From: Tubiluchus corallicola
Taxonomy: Eukaryota > Priapulida > Priapulimorpha > Priapulimorphida > Tubiluchidae
Direction of reading: 5' to 3'
DNA: 64,000 nucleotides
Assembly (NCBI GenBank): GCA_030141605.1
Contig: JAQGDQ010000052.1
Coordinates: 494,001-558,000 of the forward strand
The notes below the pieces were generated by a model. The model saw only the letters and a list, made by a program, of their open reading frames with translations. It made no database searches and was not told where the DNA came from. The position numbers and the translations under genes were made by a program. This document shows positions 1-11,535 of the stretch, piece after piece; within the stretch, counting starts at the first letter, position 1, and each line of letters opens with the position of its first letter.

Positions 1-59
1 AGAAACAAAAAGAAATGTGGCGTTGTGCAAATAAGTTGTGACCTTGTAAGTATTGCTAA

Positions 60-1085
60 GTAAACGATTTCTTCACATCTGCTGGAAATGAACTGGCAAG
101 TAAAATTACAGCCTCTGTGAGTCCAATGAAATATATGGGACAACCTAATCCCAGTAATATCACTATAGACACTGTTTTAGAGCATGAGGTTTTCACACTG
201 ATCTCTGAGCTAAATGCATCCAAATCATCATTCAAATCGGATCTGAAAATGTGCCAGTTAAATACTATAAACTAAGCAATAACATTATTTCTCCTGTACT
301 AGCTAAACTAATAAATATGTCAGTAATTCAAGGAACCTTTCCAGATGCATTGACGTTGGCTAAAATTACACCCATCTATCCCGGACAAACCTATCAAATA
401 TAAACCAATATATCTTTACTGTCCCCTATTAGTAAAATTTTCGGATCAGTTATTTTTTCTAGGTTCTCTAATTTCTTTAATTCTTCTAATATTTTAAGTG
501 AATATCAATTTGGATTTCGACAAGATTATTCAACTATGCTAACTGCAGCTGAAATAACTGACGTATACGTAATGATTATTTAGATAAAACTTTAATCACC
601 TGTGGCATATTTCTTGACCTCACAAAAGCTTTTGACACTGTCCAGCATATTATACTGCTAAATAAACTTGAACGTTATGGCATAAAAAGCACAATCTTGC
701 AGTTACTAAGTCCTTATTTGCATAATAGAAGACAATTCACTTGCATAAACAATACCAATCCTGACATTTCCCCAGTTTCCTGTGGCATTTTGCAAGGTTC
801 CACCTTAGGCCCACTTTATTTCTAATTTATATAAATGACCTGGCAAATTGTTCACATTTTTAAACAAGATCCTTTGCAGATGATACAAACTTATTCTTAC
901 ATGACTCTAACCTTACACAACTACAATACCGTATCAACGATGAGCTCCACAAAATTAATTCCTGGATGACAGCTAATAAGCTTACAGTCAACTACACTAA
1001 GAGAAAGTACATGCTAATACCAGGAAACTCGTCAGATTTAAATAATGACCATTTTAGTATTTACATGAGCGACTGTAATTCTATA
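60..1085 (+). mobile_element. Non-LTR retrotransposon (CR1/Jockey-like) reverse transcriptase fragment, decayed
   Basis: Conceptual translation across several frames gives a recognisable non-LTR reverse transcriptase. Landmarks are a DLTKAFDTV block near 614-645, a GILQGSTLGP block near 786 and the catalytic FADDTNLF near 873. The frame breaks repeatedly by indels and stop codons, so no intact protein is made. The endonuclease part and the 3' end are missing. It lies upstream of galactosyltransferase copy 1 and may sit in that gene's first intron. Family assignment within CR1/Jockey/L2-type elements is approximate. Confidence 0.8.
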
Positions 1086-3328
1086 ATTATGTTTCTCTGC
1101 TTTGTTTACTTGCATTTGCATTTGCACTTCTACTAATTATTGCTCATAATTTGGTGTACCATAGTATGCTACCATAATACAGTGTTCGGTAACATAAACT
1201 GCCACTACTGTCAGCTCTTTTATTTTGTTTAATTTTAGTTGATCATAATGTCCGTTATATTTTGTTCCTTCATAATTAGCTCTGCATGGTTTGTTTTGTT
1301 CAATTGCTGATGCTTGTTTGCTTGAGCAAATTGATAATCATATTTTTGCTTTAATTACATTTTGTTTTCCTGATTGCTTGGAGTTCATAACTTACTTTTA
1401 TGCTTGATTTAGTTTGTTTGTAATTAGACTGATTCGTTTTATTTCATTTGATTGCATAATAAGCATTTAAAGTACGCTAACATTCCTAAAATAAGTTAGC
1501 TCAGTTTAAAACGTACAGAGGCCTATGTTTTCTGGAGATGGAAAATACGAAAATTTTATTTAGAATAAGGAGGATTAAAATAAACCCTAGGTTCTGAATT
1601 CGCTTTTTCATAAACGACTGGATTAGTTGTAGAGCGACTGCAATCCGAAATGGCTTCATGAACTTTTTATCTCCTGAAGGCAAGAAAATGCCAGCTTTGT
1701 AATCTGACAGTTTATATAATCATGTCTTAATTAACTTACAGGCTGCAATATTCACATGCGAAGTACATTTAATAACGTTAGTCAATGAAACGTTAGACCT
1801 GTTCGCTTTTTTACCGCCTCAAAATTTGAGAGCATACTTAGATGAATGAAATAAATGTAAGCTTGTGTTATTTTTCTTTTTCACGAATATAGCCATCGTT
1901 GTTGCACTAATAAAACAAAAGACGTATAAGAAATGGTACCTCAGGCTTATCAGCATCTTGATTAGAGGGTCAATGCAGATTCTAAAGTTTAAATATTTCA
2001 TGTAATCGTGTCCTGCAGCAAAGCTATTGATTCATCGTAAGTCTCCCGGGTCATTCTAGTGTAACTGTAGAATTTCTCCCCCATCGTCTCTCACTCAGTG
2101 GCCATCTCACCTGGCCATAAAACGCTGCTGGCTTGGTGCAGTCAGTAGCTAATGCTGTCCTAATAATAATAACAAGCACTCAGTAAAAACATTAGTCTTA
2201 GCTATCCAGGATGGCGAGTAATAGCTACAAGCCTTATAATTCGCAAAGCAGCTGAAGCTTAGCTGGACGTGCATGAAAAACCACGCTGTTTCTGTGTGAA
2301 ATGAACTCTCTAGCTGTACGGGTTTTCGCGAAAAATTTGTTTAGGCTTGGTGAGGACTTTTCATTATTGTTTTCCTCGTGAGAAATTCTGCCGCCAGCTG
2401 CTAGGAGCTATGCGTCCTCTTCACTGAGGAATTTTGCCACTTGATAGAAATAGAGTATATTCCATCTTTAGGACTCCTTTCTCAGAATTTACGTAATTAT
2501 TATGTACCTATATTTTCAAACTGTGAAGTGCTTACTCATTAGTCTAAAAACGAAGGAAGTTTTTTATTGATTAGTTTGTATAAATTGCTACCTTCACAGC
2601 CACTGAATACTGAAGCTAGCTAGACACGATTAAAAAAACCCGTGTGGTTTCTATGTGAAAATTGAAATTGCTCCACAGTTATCGCGAAAAAAATTAATTT
2701 TCTGATTTTGTTTCTGACAGAGCCAGCCTATTCACAGTCCCAGTACGGCTCTCAATACCCCCCCCGCCATTAAATGGATTTGCCCTTGCTCATTGCAACG
2801 TTGTATTTCTTTGACACTAATGTATAAGTCAACCTGCTCCAACAATGCGTGTTCTACTTTTCTACCAAAAAGCTGATTCTCAGTGATTGTAAACGCTTCC
2901 CATGATTCTCTTATATGGAAATCTTAAAATTTTCAAAAATGAGCAAGTAGGACATGCGGGATGAAAGCACGTTAGTGCCTGTATTCTAGTTAACTCACAG
3001 TCGTCCAATTAAAATGATATATAGGTAGGTCTAAAGTGCTTGCAAATCTCACCTACCACAAATACTAGTGATCTGAAAACTAGTAATCTAGTGCGCTTTG
3101 AGAAAAATAGAATAAAGACCAAATAGACACTTAGGAAAGTTAAGAAGGTACAAAAAATTGGAATCCCTAGAAAAAGAGAGAGAAAGCCAAAGAGAAATTT
3201 TATTTTAACAATATTACAAATTAATATTATTTGATTAACAAATATAACATGATTTATTTGATTTAATATAATATGATTAAGGAAACACAAAATTTGAAAA
3301 GCTTGTAATTTTACTATTTTTATTATAG
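1086..3328. other. Non-coding interval upstream of galactosyltransferase copy 1
   Basis: No exon was recognised here. It contains a diverged internal duplication (2170-2710) and an unusual C run near 2758. A first exon for copy 1 ending in splice phase 2 was sought and not found, so that exon may lie left of the window. Confidence 0.5.
2170..2710. repeat. Diverged direct duplication, about 360-bp period
   Basis: The block near 2250-2350 (CTGAAGCTTAGCTGGAC, then AAAAACC, TTTCTGTGTGAAA and CGCGAAAAA) recurs in diverged form near 2605-2700 in the same order and orientation. No coding potential was seen in either unit. Confidence 0.5.
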
Positions 3329-4157
3329 ATTCGGTCAATTGCCATTCTGTGTAAACGTCAACAATTCTTTGTTTGGAAACCTTTCTGCTCTAGAAAGTTA
3401 TGAACGCAAGCTTAGCTATAAAATTGTTGATGCCGGAGGAAGCTATACACCAAAAAATTGCGTAACTCGGCACAAAGTTCTTATTATTGTGCCATACAGA
3501 GACAGAAAAGAACATTTGAAGAGGTTGATGATACATCTGCATCCAATTCTGCAACGACAACAACTAAATTACTTAATTGTAGTTGCAGAACAATATGGCA
3601 TGGAAACGTTTAATAAAGGAATAATTATGAATGCTGCATTTAAGGAAACATCAATAATATTTAACTTTACGTGTGTTGTGTTTCATGATGTCGATCTAAT
3701 AGCCGAGGATGACCGTAACATGTACAGTTGTACTGAGCAACCTCGACATATGTCGCCTGCAATAGATAAATTAAATTATAAACTACTTTACAAAGATTTG
3801 GTAGGTGGAGTTCTGGCTATAAAGAAGGATCAATTTGAAATGGTCAATGGTTATTCTAACATGTATTGGGGTTGGGGCGGAGAGGATGATGACTTAGCTA
3901 AGCGTATCAAGCATCTGGGGTTGAATATCACACGACCATTGATGGATGTCGGACGCTATAAGATGCTTTCTCATGAAAAACGTACGCCAGTTCAGGACAA
4001 GTCCGCACGGGAAAGTTTAGTGAAATCAGCTGTGAAAAGGTTGCGAACAGATGGCTTGAATTCGGTAAACTACACTGTAAAGGGTGTAAAAAAGTGGCCT
4101 TTGTACACTCACTTGCTAGTTGACATAGGAAGAATGTATGAACTGACAAAAAACTGA
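3329..4157 (+). CDS. Beta-1,4-galactosyltransferase-like catalytic exon, copy 1
   Basis: This exon encodes the C-terminal catalytic domain of a Golgi beta-1,4-galactosyltransferase family protein (GT7), which transfers a UDP-sugar onto terminal GlcNAc-type acceptors. It follows an acceptor (TTTTTATTATAG) and begins in phase 2, as in the two paralogues. No in-frame ATG lies at its beginning, so an upstream exon is required. Seen in order: VLIIVPYRDRKEHLK, HPILQRQQLNYL, the donor and metal-binding FHDVDLIAEDD, the acceptor-site WGWGGEDDD, the metal-ligand pair MLSH and DGLNSVNYTV. Leu (codon 3798-3800) replaces the Tyr289 equivalent of B4GALT1, suggesting UDP-GalNAc use. The reading frame is open to a TGA at 4155. 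The transmembrane exon was not found, so this could be a partial gene or one starting left of the window. Confidence 0.9.
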
Positions 4158-4277
4158 AGTCTACCATATGAATGTCGAACTATATAGGCTAACACAAAAG
4201 TAGAGACAAAAGTTTTCTGTCCGCTTAGCGATACTATTGTAACAAACAAACTGTATATAGGTGATATAGTGCATTTC

Positions 4278-4287
4278 AATAAATAAA
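4278..4287 (+). promoter_or_regulatory. Probable polyadenylation signal of galactosyltransferase copy 1
   Basis: Two overlapping AATAAA hexamers lie about 120 bases after the copy 1 stop codon. Position and sequence fit a cleavage signal; cleavage itself is not shown. Confidence 0.5.
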
Positions 4288-4424
4288 AGAAAAAACATTT
4301 CACACAGACGAAGAGCACTCCTCCTGGCTAGGTTTATAACAATGATAGGTTAATAAGTATAACTGTAAAATATAGATTTAGTTATTTTAATTTATTTGCA
4401 CATCTGACAACATTGAAGAGTTCT

Positions 4425-4960
4425 GGAACGTATTGGCATGATAAAGCGCTGTGTGATATCGAGAAATGCAGCAGTAATTATTCCTCTATAAAGCTGTTGT
4501 TTGAACTCTTCTGGAATACGCGTCGGTTGTATGGTCACCCCAGCATGCTAGTCTCAAGAATGCTTTCGAAATAATTAGGGATAGATGTACTCGTCTTGTT
4601 ATTGATTTGGATCCCACTTCGATTTCTAATCTCGATCAAAGACGCGAGACTGTAAACCTTGTAAACTGCTTCAAAATAATTAGTGGAAATGCTGATCTGA
4701 CAGATACAGACCTCTTTTCCAGACCTCACAGAGTTCTTCGTGGTCGTGAGTCTTACTTATTTGTGAAATCACCTAGAACCAACATTAGATCACACTTCTT
4801 TGGGCATTAGATAGTTCAGCCATAGAATCATCTTTCCTCATCAATCATCAGTGCTTCATCAGTGAAATGACTTTTGAAGCAGGACTGTTTACAGATGGTT
4901 ATCATCTAGGTCCTTATTTCTTTGGATAAGGAAAACATGTTTATTAAAAAGTTCATAAAA
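4425..4960 (+). mobile_element. LINE 3'-end fragment (RT C-terminal region)
   Basis: Translation gives IKRCVISRNAAVI, then after one stop LLEYASVVWSP, then RCTRLVIDLD, LDQRRETVNLVNCFKII, LRGRESYLFVKSPRTNIR and FFG. This is the usual order at the C-terminus of CR1/L2-like reverse transcriptase polyproteins. The IKRC..SR.A.VI segment matches the LINE in HARS intron 1 at about 49349, so both belong to related families. The open stretch from 4607 to 4810 is this fragment, not a host gene. Confidence 0.75.
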
Positions 4961-5261
4961 CATTATACTAAGTGCAACTAAAATTTTATCTGTGATTATC
5001 CCGTCCGTGCCAGTATATTTGAGAATTCTTTCTGCAAAAAAATGAAAGGTCTCCAACTCCATGCAAATTTTGCAAAATGCTCGGTCAATTTTTTTCCGGA
5101 AAAATGATCACTTTCTCTGTTGTTCTACAAAAGTTATTAAAATGAGATAAGAACATGGCATTGATGTGGCTAGTGATATCACTGGACAGAAACGTCCTGC
5201 ATAAGCATAGTTTGGTTTCCTGTGATGCCCACAGTATAGAGTAAGAACTGTACTTCTTGAG

Positions 5262-5330
5262 GGCGGTGGTGGTGGTGGTGGCTGCAGTGCCGGCGGTAGC
5301 GGTAGCGGTGGTGGAAGAAGAAGAGAGAGG
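5262..5330. repeat. GC-rich GGT/GCGGTA simple repeat
   Basis: A (GGT)n run is followed by GGCGGTAGCGGTAGCGGTGGTGG-like sequence and then a purine-rich GAAGAAGAAGAGAGAG stretch. Frames here look open only because of the repeat. Confidence 0.8.
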
Positions 5331-5394
5331 AAGCCAACAAAAATGCAATAATGAGCCTGTAAAAATTGTTCGAGGCGGTTATGCAAAATATATT

Positions 5395-5640
5395 TCCATA
5401 GTACCAAACTTTCCTTGTACAAAACTTCTTTTGTATCGAAGTTTCCTAGTACAAAAATTTTACGAGTATTAAACTTTCCTAGTACCAAACTTGTTCTGTA
5501 CCAGTCTATCTTTTCTCTGTACCAAATTTTCCCAGTACCACAATTATCGTGTGCTAAAAATTCCTAATACCAAATTTTCTCGGCACCAAAATTTCTTCAT
5601 GCCAAAATTACCAGTACCAAACTTACCGTGCACCTGTGCA
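5395..5640. repeat. Degenerate tandem repeat with GTACCAAA-TTT core
   Basis: About a dozen imperfect units of roughly 15-20 bases share the core (A/T)GTACCAAA(C/T)TT with a CCTA or CCCA lead. They are clear at 5400, 5415, 5450, 5488, 5518, 5535, 5568, 5585 and 5613. Units differ by substitutions and small length changes. Confidence 0.6.
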
Positions 5641-7460
5641 GATGCATGTTGTTTTGTGGTGTGTTAAAAAGCTTATTTGTTAGTAATTTATTTATTAGTT
5701 TTTGTTCTGTAAGGATGTACGTAACGGTTCAATTTCGAGTTGTTTTCTGTTTCAGTATGCTTCTTATAACCTGTCAATGCTTTTTGATTATTTATTTGCA
5801 CGTTTGCTGTTGCTTTATTTTTTGTTTGGTGTTCTTTTGGTGTTTTGCGTGTGTTGCAGTTTCACCCTTTTTGTAATGAATGGAAAATGAAAGTCTGTCA
5901 AACAAACAGCCAGTTTTCACATCAACTTTCATTTTGTAAATCACCTATCCGCCCTGTACAAGCACTTGACCCAATTGCAATGATGCACGAAATATGCAAG
6001 GCAAAGGATGAGCCAATTGGGTAACGTACGCACGCTCAGCAGCATTCGGGACAACAGCTCACGCAGAACAACAACTGTCTAAGCTAAATTAAACTGAACT
6101 GAGCAACATGACAGCCAAAACTAATGTCTAATCAACAGACGAACTAATTGCGCTTTTTTATAAACACAGATTTGCAAAGCAGCAACTATTTTTACACGAA
6201 ATTAATACTTTAAGTAGCCAAAAAACGACTTTTCAATTTACAGAATGTAGAAACGAAGTTTCAAAGCACTACAAAATACAGAGACATAAGCATAATAAAG
6301 AAACTAAGCCAGTTAGCTTTGCTTTACAATAAATTAGCAACAAAAGTATTAAGTCTCTCTTGCCTTTAAACATACGAACATCAAGCCTGCGATGTATTTT
6401 TCCGTTTGTCACGCTACGGAAATAGAATAAATTTGACTGTTCCATTCCATAGACGACCCTTATATTGAATGCCCGAGTCACATAAGTCCCAATGGCATTT
6501 TTTAACCATGAATATAACTAAAAAATTAGCGTGGAATTAGTTAGTATTACATTGATGTATAATATACGTTTTGACCACATTTGAATCAATTTTGACTATG
6601 AAGATGAAGTTTATAAAAACTGGCCAGAAAAGAAAATTTTGTTTTGTCCCTATTTAAAGTTAATCAAATAGTTGTTTTTATTTAACTTGCAAAGCCATAA
6701 ACTAAACTAAACTGCGTATTTTCTTGATTGGAAAATGGCTTCATAGCCACTCATAGGCGTAAGCGTTGTGCATTTCTTCCTATAAACGAAACTAGACTAT
6801 ATATTTCCACTAATTCATTTGCAATTTCAATTAACAATAATAAAATCTAGAACCAGGCCTATATTTCTCCCGCTAACTGATGAAAAGTTCAGCATTTTCC
6901 GTAACAGCATTAGACGGAGCTGTAGCTAAATGTCTCGAACGTACCTGCGTTAATTAAGGGGTGCGAAATAACTTGCACGCTGATTGGGCAGTCAACGAAA
7001 ATGACTGACATTATGTTAGACGTCAATTTAAAGGCAGACATGCGAACCAAAGCAGACTGGATCCCATCTGGAAGACTTGTGTATTTGTACTTTGTTTTTA
7101 AGTACTTTAAGTACAATGTTAATATGCAGGCAATAAAACTGCCATAAATCTATGCATTTGCTTCTTCACAGTAGTAGATTTTGCCCTCGTAAACGTACAT
7201 GATTAGGATAGGTGGTTTGCATAGCGTAATTTTGAATTTGGTGATTTAAATAGCACTCCAAATGATTTAACAATATGTTGTACATTTCCTGGATATCATT
7301 TGCCAACTAAAAAGAAAATCCCAGTCAGTATCATTTAAGAGATCGCGTAGAAGTTGGTAATTTGGAAGCTGTGATATTTAGTTGTATGGTGTTGTACTAG
7401 AAGTTTCTTTATTTTCAAGAAAATGACACCTGAATTTCAAAGCAATCATGGTCGCTATTA
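5641..7460. other. Intergenic stretch without recognised features
   Basis: No exon, RNA gene or transposon was recognised on either strand. Open frames here are short, biased to Phe/Leu/Cys or Lys/Asn, and lack flanking splice sites or family motifs. Confidence 0.4.
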
Positions 7461-7466
7461 CCTACA

Positions 7467-7555
7467 CGTAAGCATACATTGACACGCGGTACATAAGTAC
7501 ACGCGTAAGCATACATTGACACGCGGTACATAAGTACACGCGTAAGCATACATTG
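7467..7555. repeat. Tandem repeat, 37-bp unit, about 2.4 copies
   Basis: CGTAAGCATACATTG starts at 7467, 7504 and 7541, so the period is exactly 37. The first two units are nearly identical through GACACGCGGTACATAAGTAC. Confidence 0.9.
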
Positions 7556-8959
7556 CATGCATTAACTAAAATAAGACCTGAGATATCTGATCCACGAGTC
7601 GGGAAACCAGCTATTTCAGTAAAATTAACTGTGTCGATCAAATCAAGGAATTTAGAATATTTATTGCGTAAAGATGTAGCAACTGTATACCAGAAAGTGC
7701 CCCAGTTAAGCGAGAGCGGTGCTTTTGCAGGTGGCCTTGAGTACTTACAATTTTACATAGTACTTAAGGAACTGAGGAACTTCTGTCAATAATATTAAAC
7801 AAGGCGTTGTTTTCATGGATAGTTGACAACAACACGTCATGATAAACATTTTGCGATGTATTAATTACAATCTCCGCTATTTAATTCAATAGGGACCGTA
7901 TCATACATACTATAATCCAATTTAAAGACAGTGCTACTTGTAGACAGAGTCTCAGAGTCACTTTTTTGCTTAGCTAGATACACTTTCTTGCTTCTGTTTT
8001 TTGCGTACGACAGATGAATACAGCCTAGCTGGCAATAGCTGCTTGTTGACGCTCCTCCCAGGTACTGTCAGTTATTTCTTTCACGTTGTACGTGACATCA
8101 GAGACTGTGTACGATAGCTTGTTTTTCTGGGCGCCAAGTGCGCAGTACGTTACTTTCGCCAGACGGTAGAGATACAACTAGTTTATCAAGGCCGGTTCTT
8201 CATTTTCAAATGAACGAATGCGACACAGACAAATCACTTGCGAACCACACCCAGTCGAATCATTTAATGACATGGCCACCTTTTAATCTTGATCCGGTTT
8301 AGCTTTTAGATCAGACGAACCAGAGAAACAACGTCATGAATTATAACACCTCGGCGACATCATTCATGAAGCCGCAAGTCATTTACTTGCCCTCCAATTT
8401 AGGAAAAATTTCACTTTCATTGCAGTTATAATTTTTGTTAACCTTGCCTATCTTGTCTTGCTGCGTAAAAGCAATTTGTCGAAAACTAGTAATTTCCCTT
8501 TTATTCTCGTCACAAACGGTCACCAGGTTTTCTATCCAAGCATAAGTCACCAGACTATTTTATCTGTTTAAACTCAGCCTGTATGTATTTAAGCTCAGTT
8601 TGAACAATTTGATTTGATAGTTGATGTTTGCATTTGTCCGAATGTAGTTGTCTAAGTTGGCTTAAGATATTATTAAGCATATCATCCTTTACACTGACTA
8701 TGTCTAGATGTAATTCTGAACTAGATCCCAGGTTTTCAGCTCCGCCAGTACTGTCACGGTTGAACGGGGATTTAATCTACGTATCCATGTTTTGATTCAA
8801 CATTTTTCAACTTACTGATAATTTTTTGCTAATGCTGTCACTAATGTGTTTTATTAAGTTTGTTTTCTCAACCACATCTCACTCTTACCCTTCAAATAAT
8901 TGACAGTATATGGTATTTGATTTAGACACTTATTGCTATATCGCCAGTATGCTTTGAAA
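7556..8959. other. Intergenic stretch without recognised features
   Basis: No exon, RNA gene or transposon was recognised. The open frame at 7553-7792 has no family motif and is taken as chance. Confidence 0.35.
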
Positions 8960-9090
8960 ACCAGCCTGATACAGGGTATATATGAAACATCTTTCACCGT
9001 CAACCACAAGTGCTTCATCAGTTGACAGTTTCAAACGGCATTTGAGAGAGGACCGTTTAGAGATATACTCATATACCACTTTATAGAAGC
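8960..9090 (+). mobile_element. Small LINE 3'-end remnant
   Basis: Translation near 8985-9085 reads HLSPSTTSASSVDSFKRHL, the typical last segment of CR1/L2-like polyproteins. The DNA resembles the end of the fragment at about 4825-4900 (CATCTTTC, then GTGCTTCATCAGT), so both come from the same type of element. Confidence 0.5.
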
Positions 9091-9096
9091 GACACA

Positions 9097-9637
9097 CAGT
9101 GCCGGATTAAAGCATGGGTTTTACGGGCTGCAGGGCTTCCGTCAGCTGAGGGGCCTCCAGAGATTAAGTGAAATTAATATACTATGAAAAATTACTAAAG
9201 AATAAACACTAACAGTTAAAATTATATTTATCAAAGTCTGTAATACTGCTATTAAAGAGAAATGTTTTTAGTTACAGTATAAATACATAGATTTATAATA
9301 GCTTTAAACAGTCTGTTTGTGAATAAAGTTAATAGTACTAGTAATAGTATATTTAAAGATATACGTATATATATATATACCAATAAGTATTTATTACAAA
9401 TTGTACGTATTATATTTAACATGGCAAAAACTCATTTTAATTTTATAAATATCGGAATATCTCTTCTGTTTGTGTTATCTTTTTTTATGTTGCACCCATC
9501 TGTAAGGGCCTAGTGTTGGCATTGTGTTGTAGAAGTTGAATAAACTGATTTGAAAAATTCAACATTCACTAAGGCTGAGGCCTCAGAGTATCTGTAGCCC
9601 AGGCGCCTACGAAATCAAAATCCGGCCTTTGCGGCAC
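9097..9637. mobile_element. Possible decayed hAT-type non-autonomous element
   Basis: The left end reads CAGTGCCGGATTAAAGC with GGGGCCTCC inside. The right end, read in reverse, gives GTGCCGCAAAGGCCGGATTT with a GGCGCCTGGGC block. These imperfect inverted ends resemble hAT-derived miniature elements. No clean 8-bp target duplication was found and the interior is AT-rich with no transposase. Confidence 0.35.
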
Positions 9638-11533
9638 ATTACGAAAAATATGCATAAATAGCCACGATTGGTATGGCTTTATTTAGCAAACTACACATTT
9701 ATTGAAGATCAAATGCAACATGGTAAACATAAGAAGATAGTAATGTCAGCCTTTCGTCTTCAAGCCAGTTCCTAATCTGCTTGAGGAGCGGGCCTCAAAA
9801 CACTTTTGTCTAACTACTTAATGCGCCATGAGTTTCGCGCATAAGGATTACATCATCAATCTTTACTTCTGAGCTGGTCGAACATCAGCTTATCATCACG
9901 CGCTATGCCACATCTAACTAGGCTTCTGTTATGACGATAATTTACTCTTATATCGTCAAGCATTTAATCTTAAGTTAATAATTTAATCACCAGTTTAATC
10001 AAAAACACTATTTAAAATAGCTTTCCTTTACTCGTGACATATGCAAATAAACGGTGGTTATGCGGTTTTCCCCGGATTGTACTTGGCGGTTCTCCGCTTA
10101 CACACGACTGCAAGTAGAGCAATTACACACTTGCATTGTTTTTTAACTCGCCTATAGATGCAGGCCGAGTTATAGCTATGCCCCCACTCACGTGTTCCAG
10201 TTGTCATCCCAACAATTAAGAACTTTGCACTTATAACTTTGCACTCATTACCACTGGTAGATGTTATAAGCATTGCCGTTTTTGACATGATAAACCTTGC
10301 TGACATGGCGGCAGCTAACTACATGTGCGAGGACAATTTGGCAGGGAGAGAAAGTCAGGTAAAGAAACAAAATTATTTAAATTACTTAAAATTTATTTAA
10401 GTATTCTAAATAATTAAAGTAACAAAACAGAAAATGTTTTAAACAGTTTTTAGATAGCGATAAATGCGTTGTGCATATTGAGAAATCTACCTATATATGA
10501 GGCAATACATGGATGTAAAAAAATCACAGTTTGTTCAATATCTTAAGATCTGGGTTTCTGATTAGGTTTATTTGCTTTTTTTCTGTGAGTTTAACCCGTG
10601 AATTTTTTATCTGCCACTGCAAATTAACAGAATGACAATACCCGGATGAGTCAGGTAATGTCGTCTGGTACTGAAACACACCAGTACATAGGTATATTGT
10701 ACGAAATATTGCAGTACGTGTATTAAAATTTATATTAAAAGGAGTTTTAATACCTGCACTTTTATTGTAAGTTTATCTTAGATTTAGATGCAGTGAACTA
10801 ACTGCAATAAACTAATTGCACTGATTTTGAAATAGACATTAACATCCTCAGTATAGATGGTTATTCGTTATAGTTGTTACTAAAAATATTGAAAAACGCT
10901 AATTAAGGCAACAGTGAAATATTGTATGCCGCTCACCATGTTTTCGATTTGACTATAAAAATTTTATTTTAGGCTTATATATGCTGTAGAATTACGTCAT
11001 TTATCATATGTATGTATTTAGGGGCGCTTAGTGTGAACTTCTGAAGTTTCTAATTATTTTATAATGCTATTTGTTATTTTTTGTATATGGTATTTTTATA
11101 CTACGATACTATGATACCATAATTATTTTATAAAATCATAAGCTTTTTTGAACGACTTTGCTTATGTTTAGTTTCACCATCAAACTTGTGTGTTACTTGT
11201 GTCTGTCAAGTGCAATAGAAGTGCAATTTCTTAAACGCAAGCTGCAGGAAGATTACATGCGTACTTGATTTTTGTCAAATTTTCGTTCATTTGGTACTTC
11301 TAATTTTAATGCACACGATTACCCTACAAGAAAGGTGAATTGTTGGGTACTAGATGAAATCAACTGATAGATGGTGACGTTAGAAATTTGGGTTTTCACA
11401 GAATATATTGCCAGGAGGAAGAGGAAAGTTCTTGGATTAGCTTACGAATAAAGAGATCCTGGAATTATTTTCCACAGAGAGTATAGAAAGGCTCAACGCG
11501 GCAACTAACGTGGCTCACTTCTCGACTACTACG
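9638..11533. other. Intergenic stretch without recognised features
   Basis: No supported gene was seen. An 82-codon open frame on the - strand (10058-10306) resembles no family I know and has no splice context. Part of it overlaps a small direct repeat (AACTTTGCACT at about 10212 and 10228). Confidence 0.35.
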
Positions 11534-11535
11534 TA

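Noticed and set aside
5085-5488. Open frames rich in Pro, Val or Thr across the GGT repeat
   Set aside because: They are open only because of the trinucleotide repeat and have no splice context.
7467-7555. Regular 37-bp repeat considered as a CRISPR-like array
   Set aside because: Copies are directly adjacent without spacers, and the genome is eukaryotic.
10058-10306. 82-codon - strand frame near a GC-richer patch
   Set aside because: No family match, no partner exon, and it overlaps a small direct repeat; kept only as unexplained.
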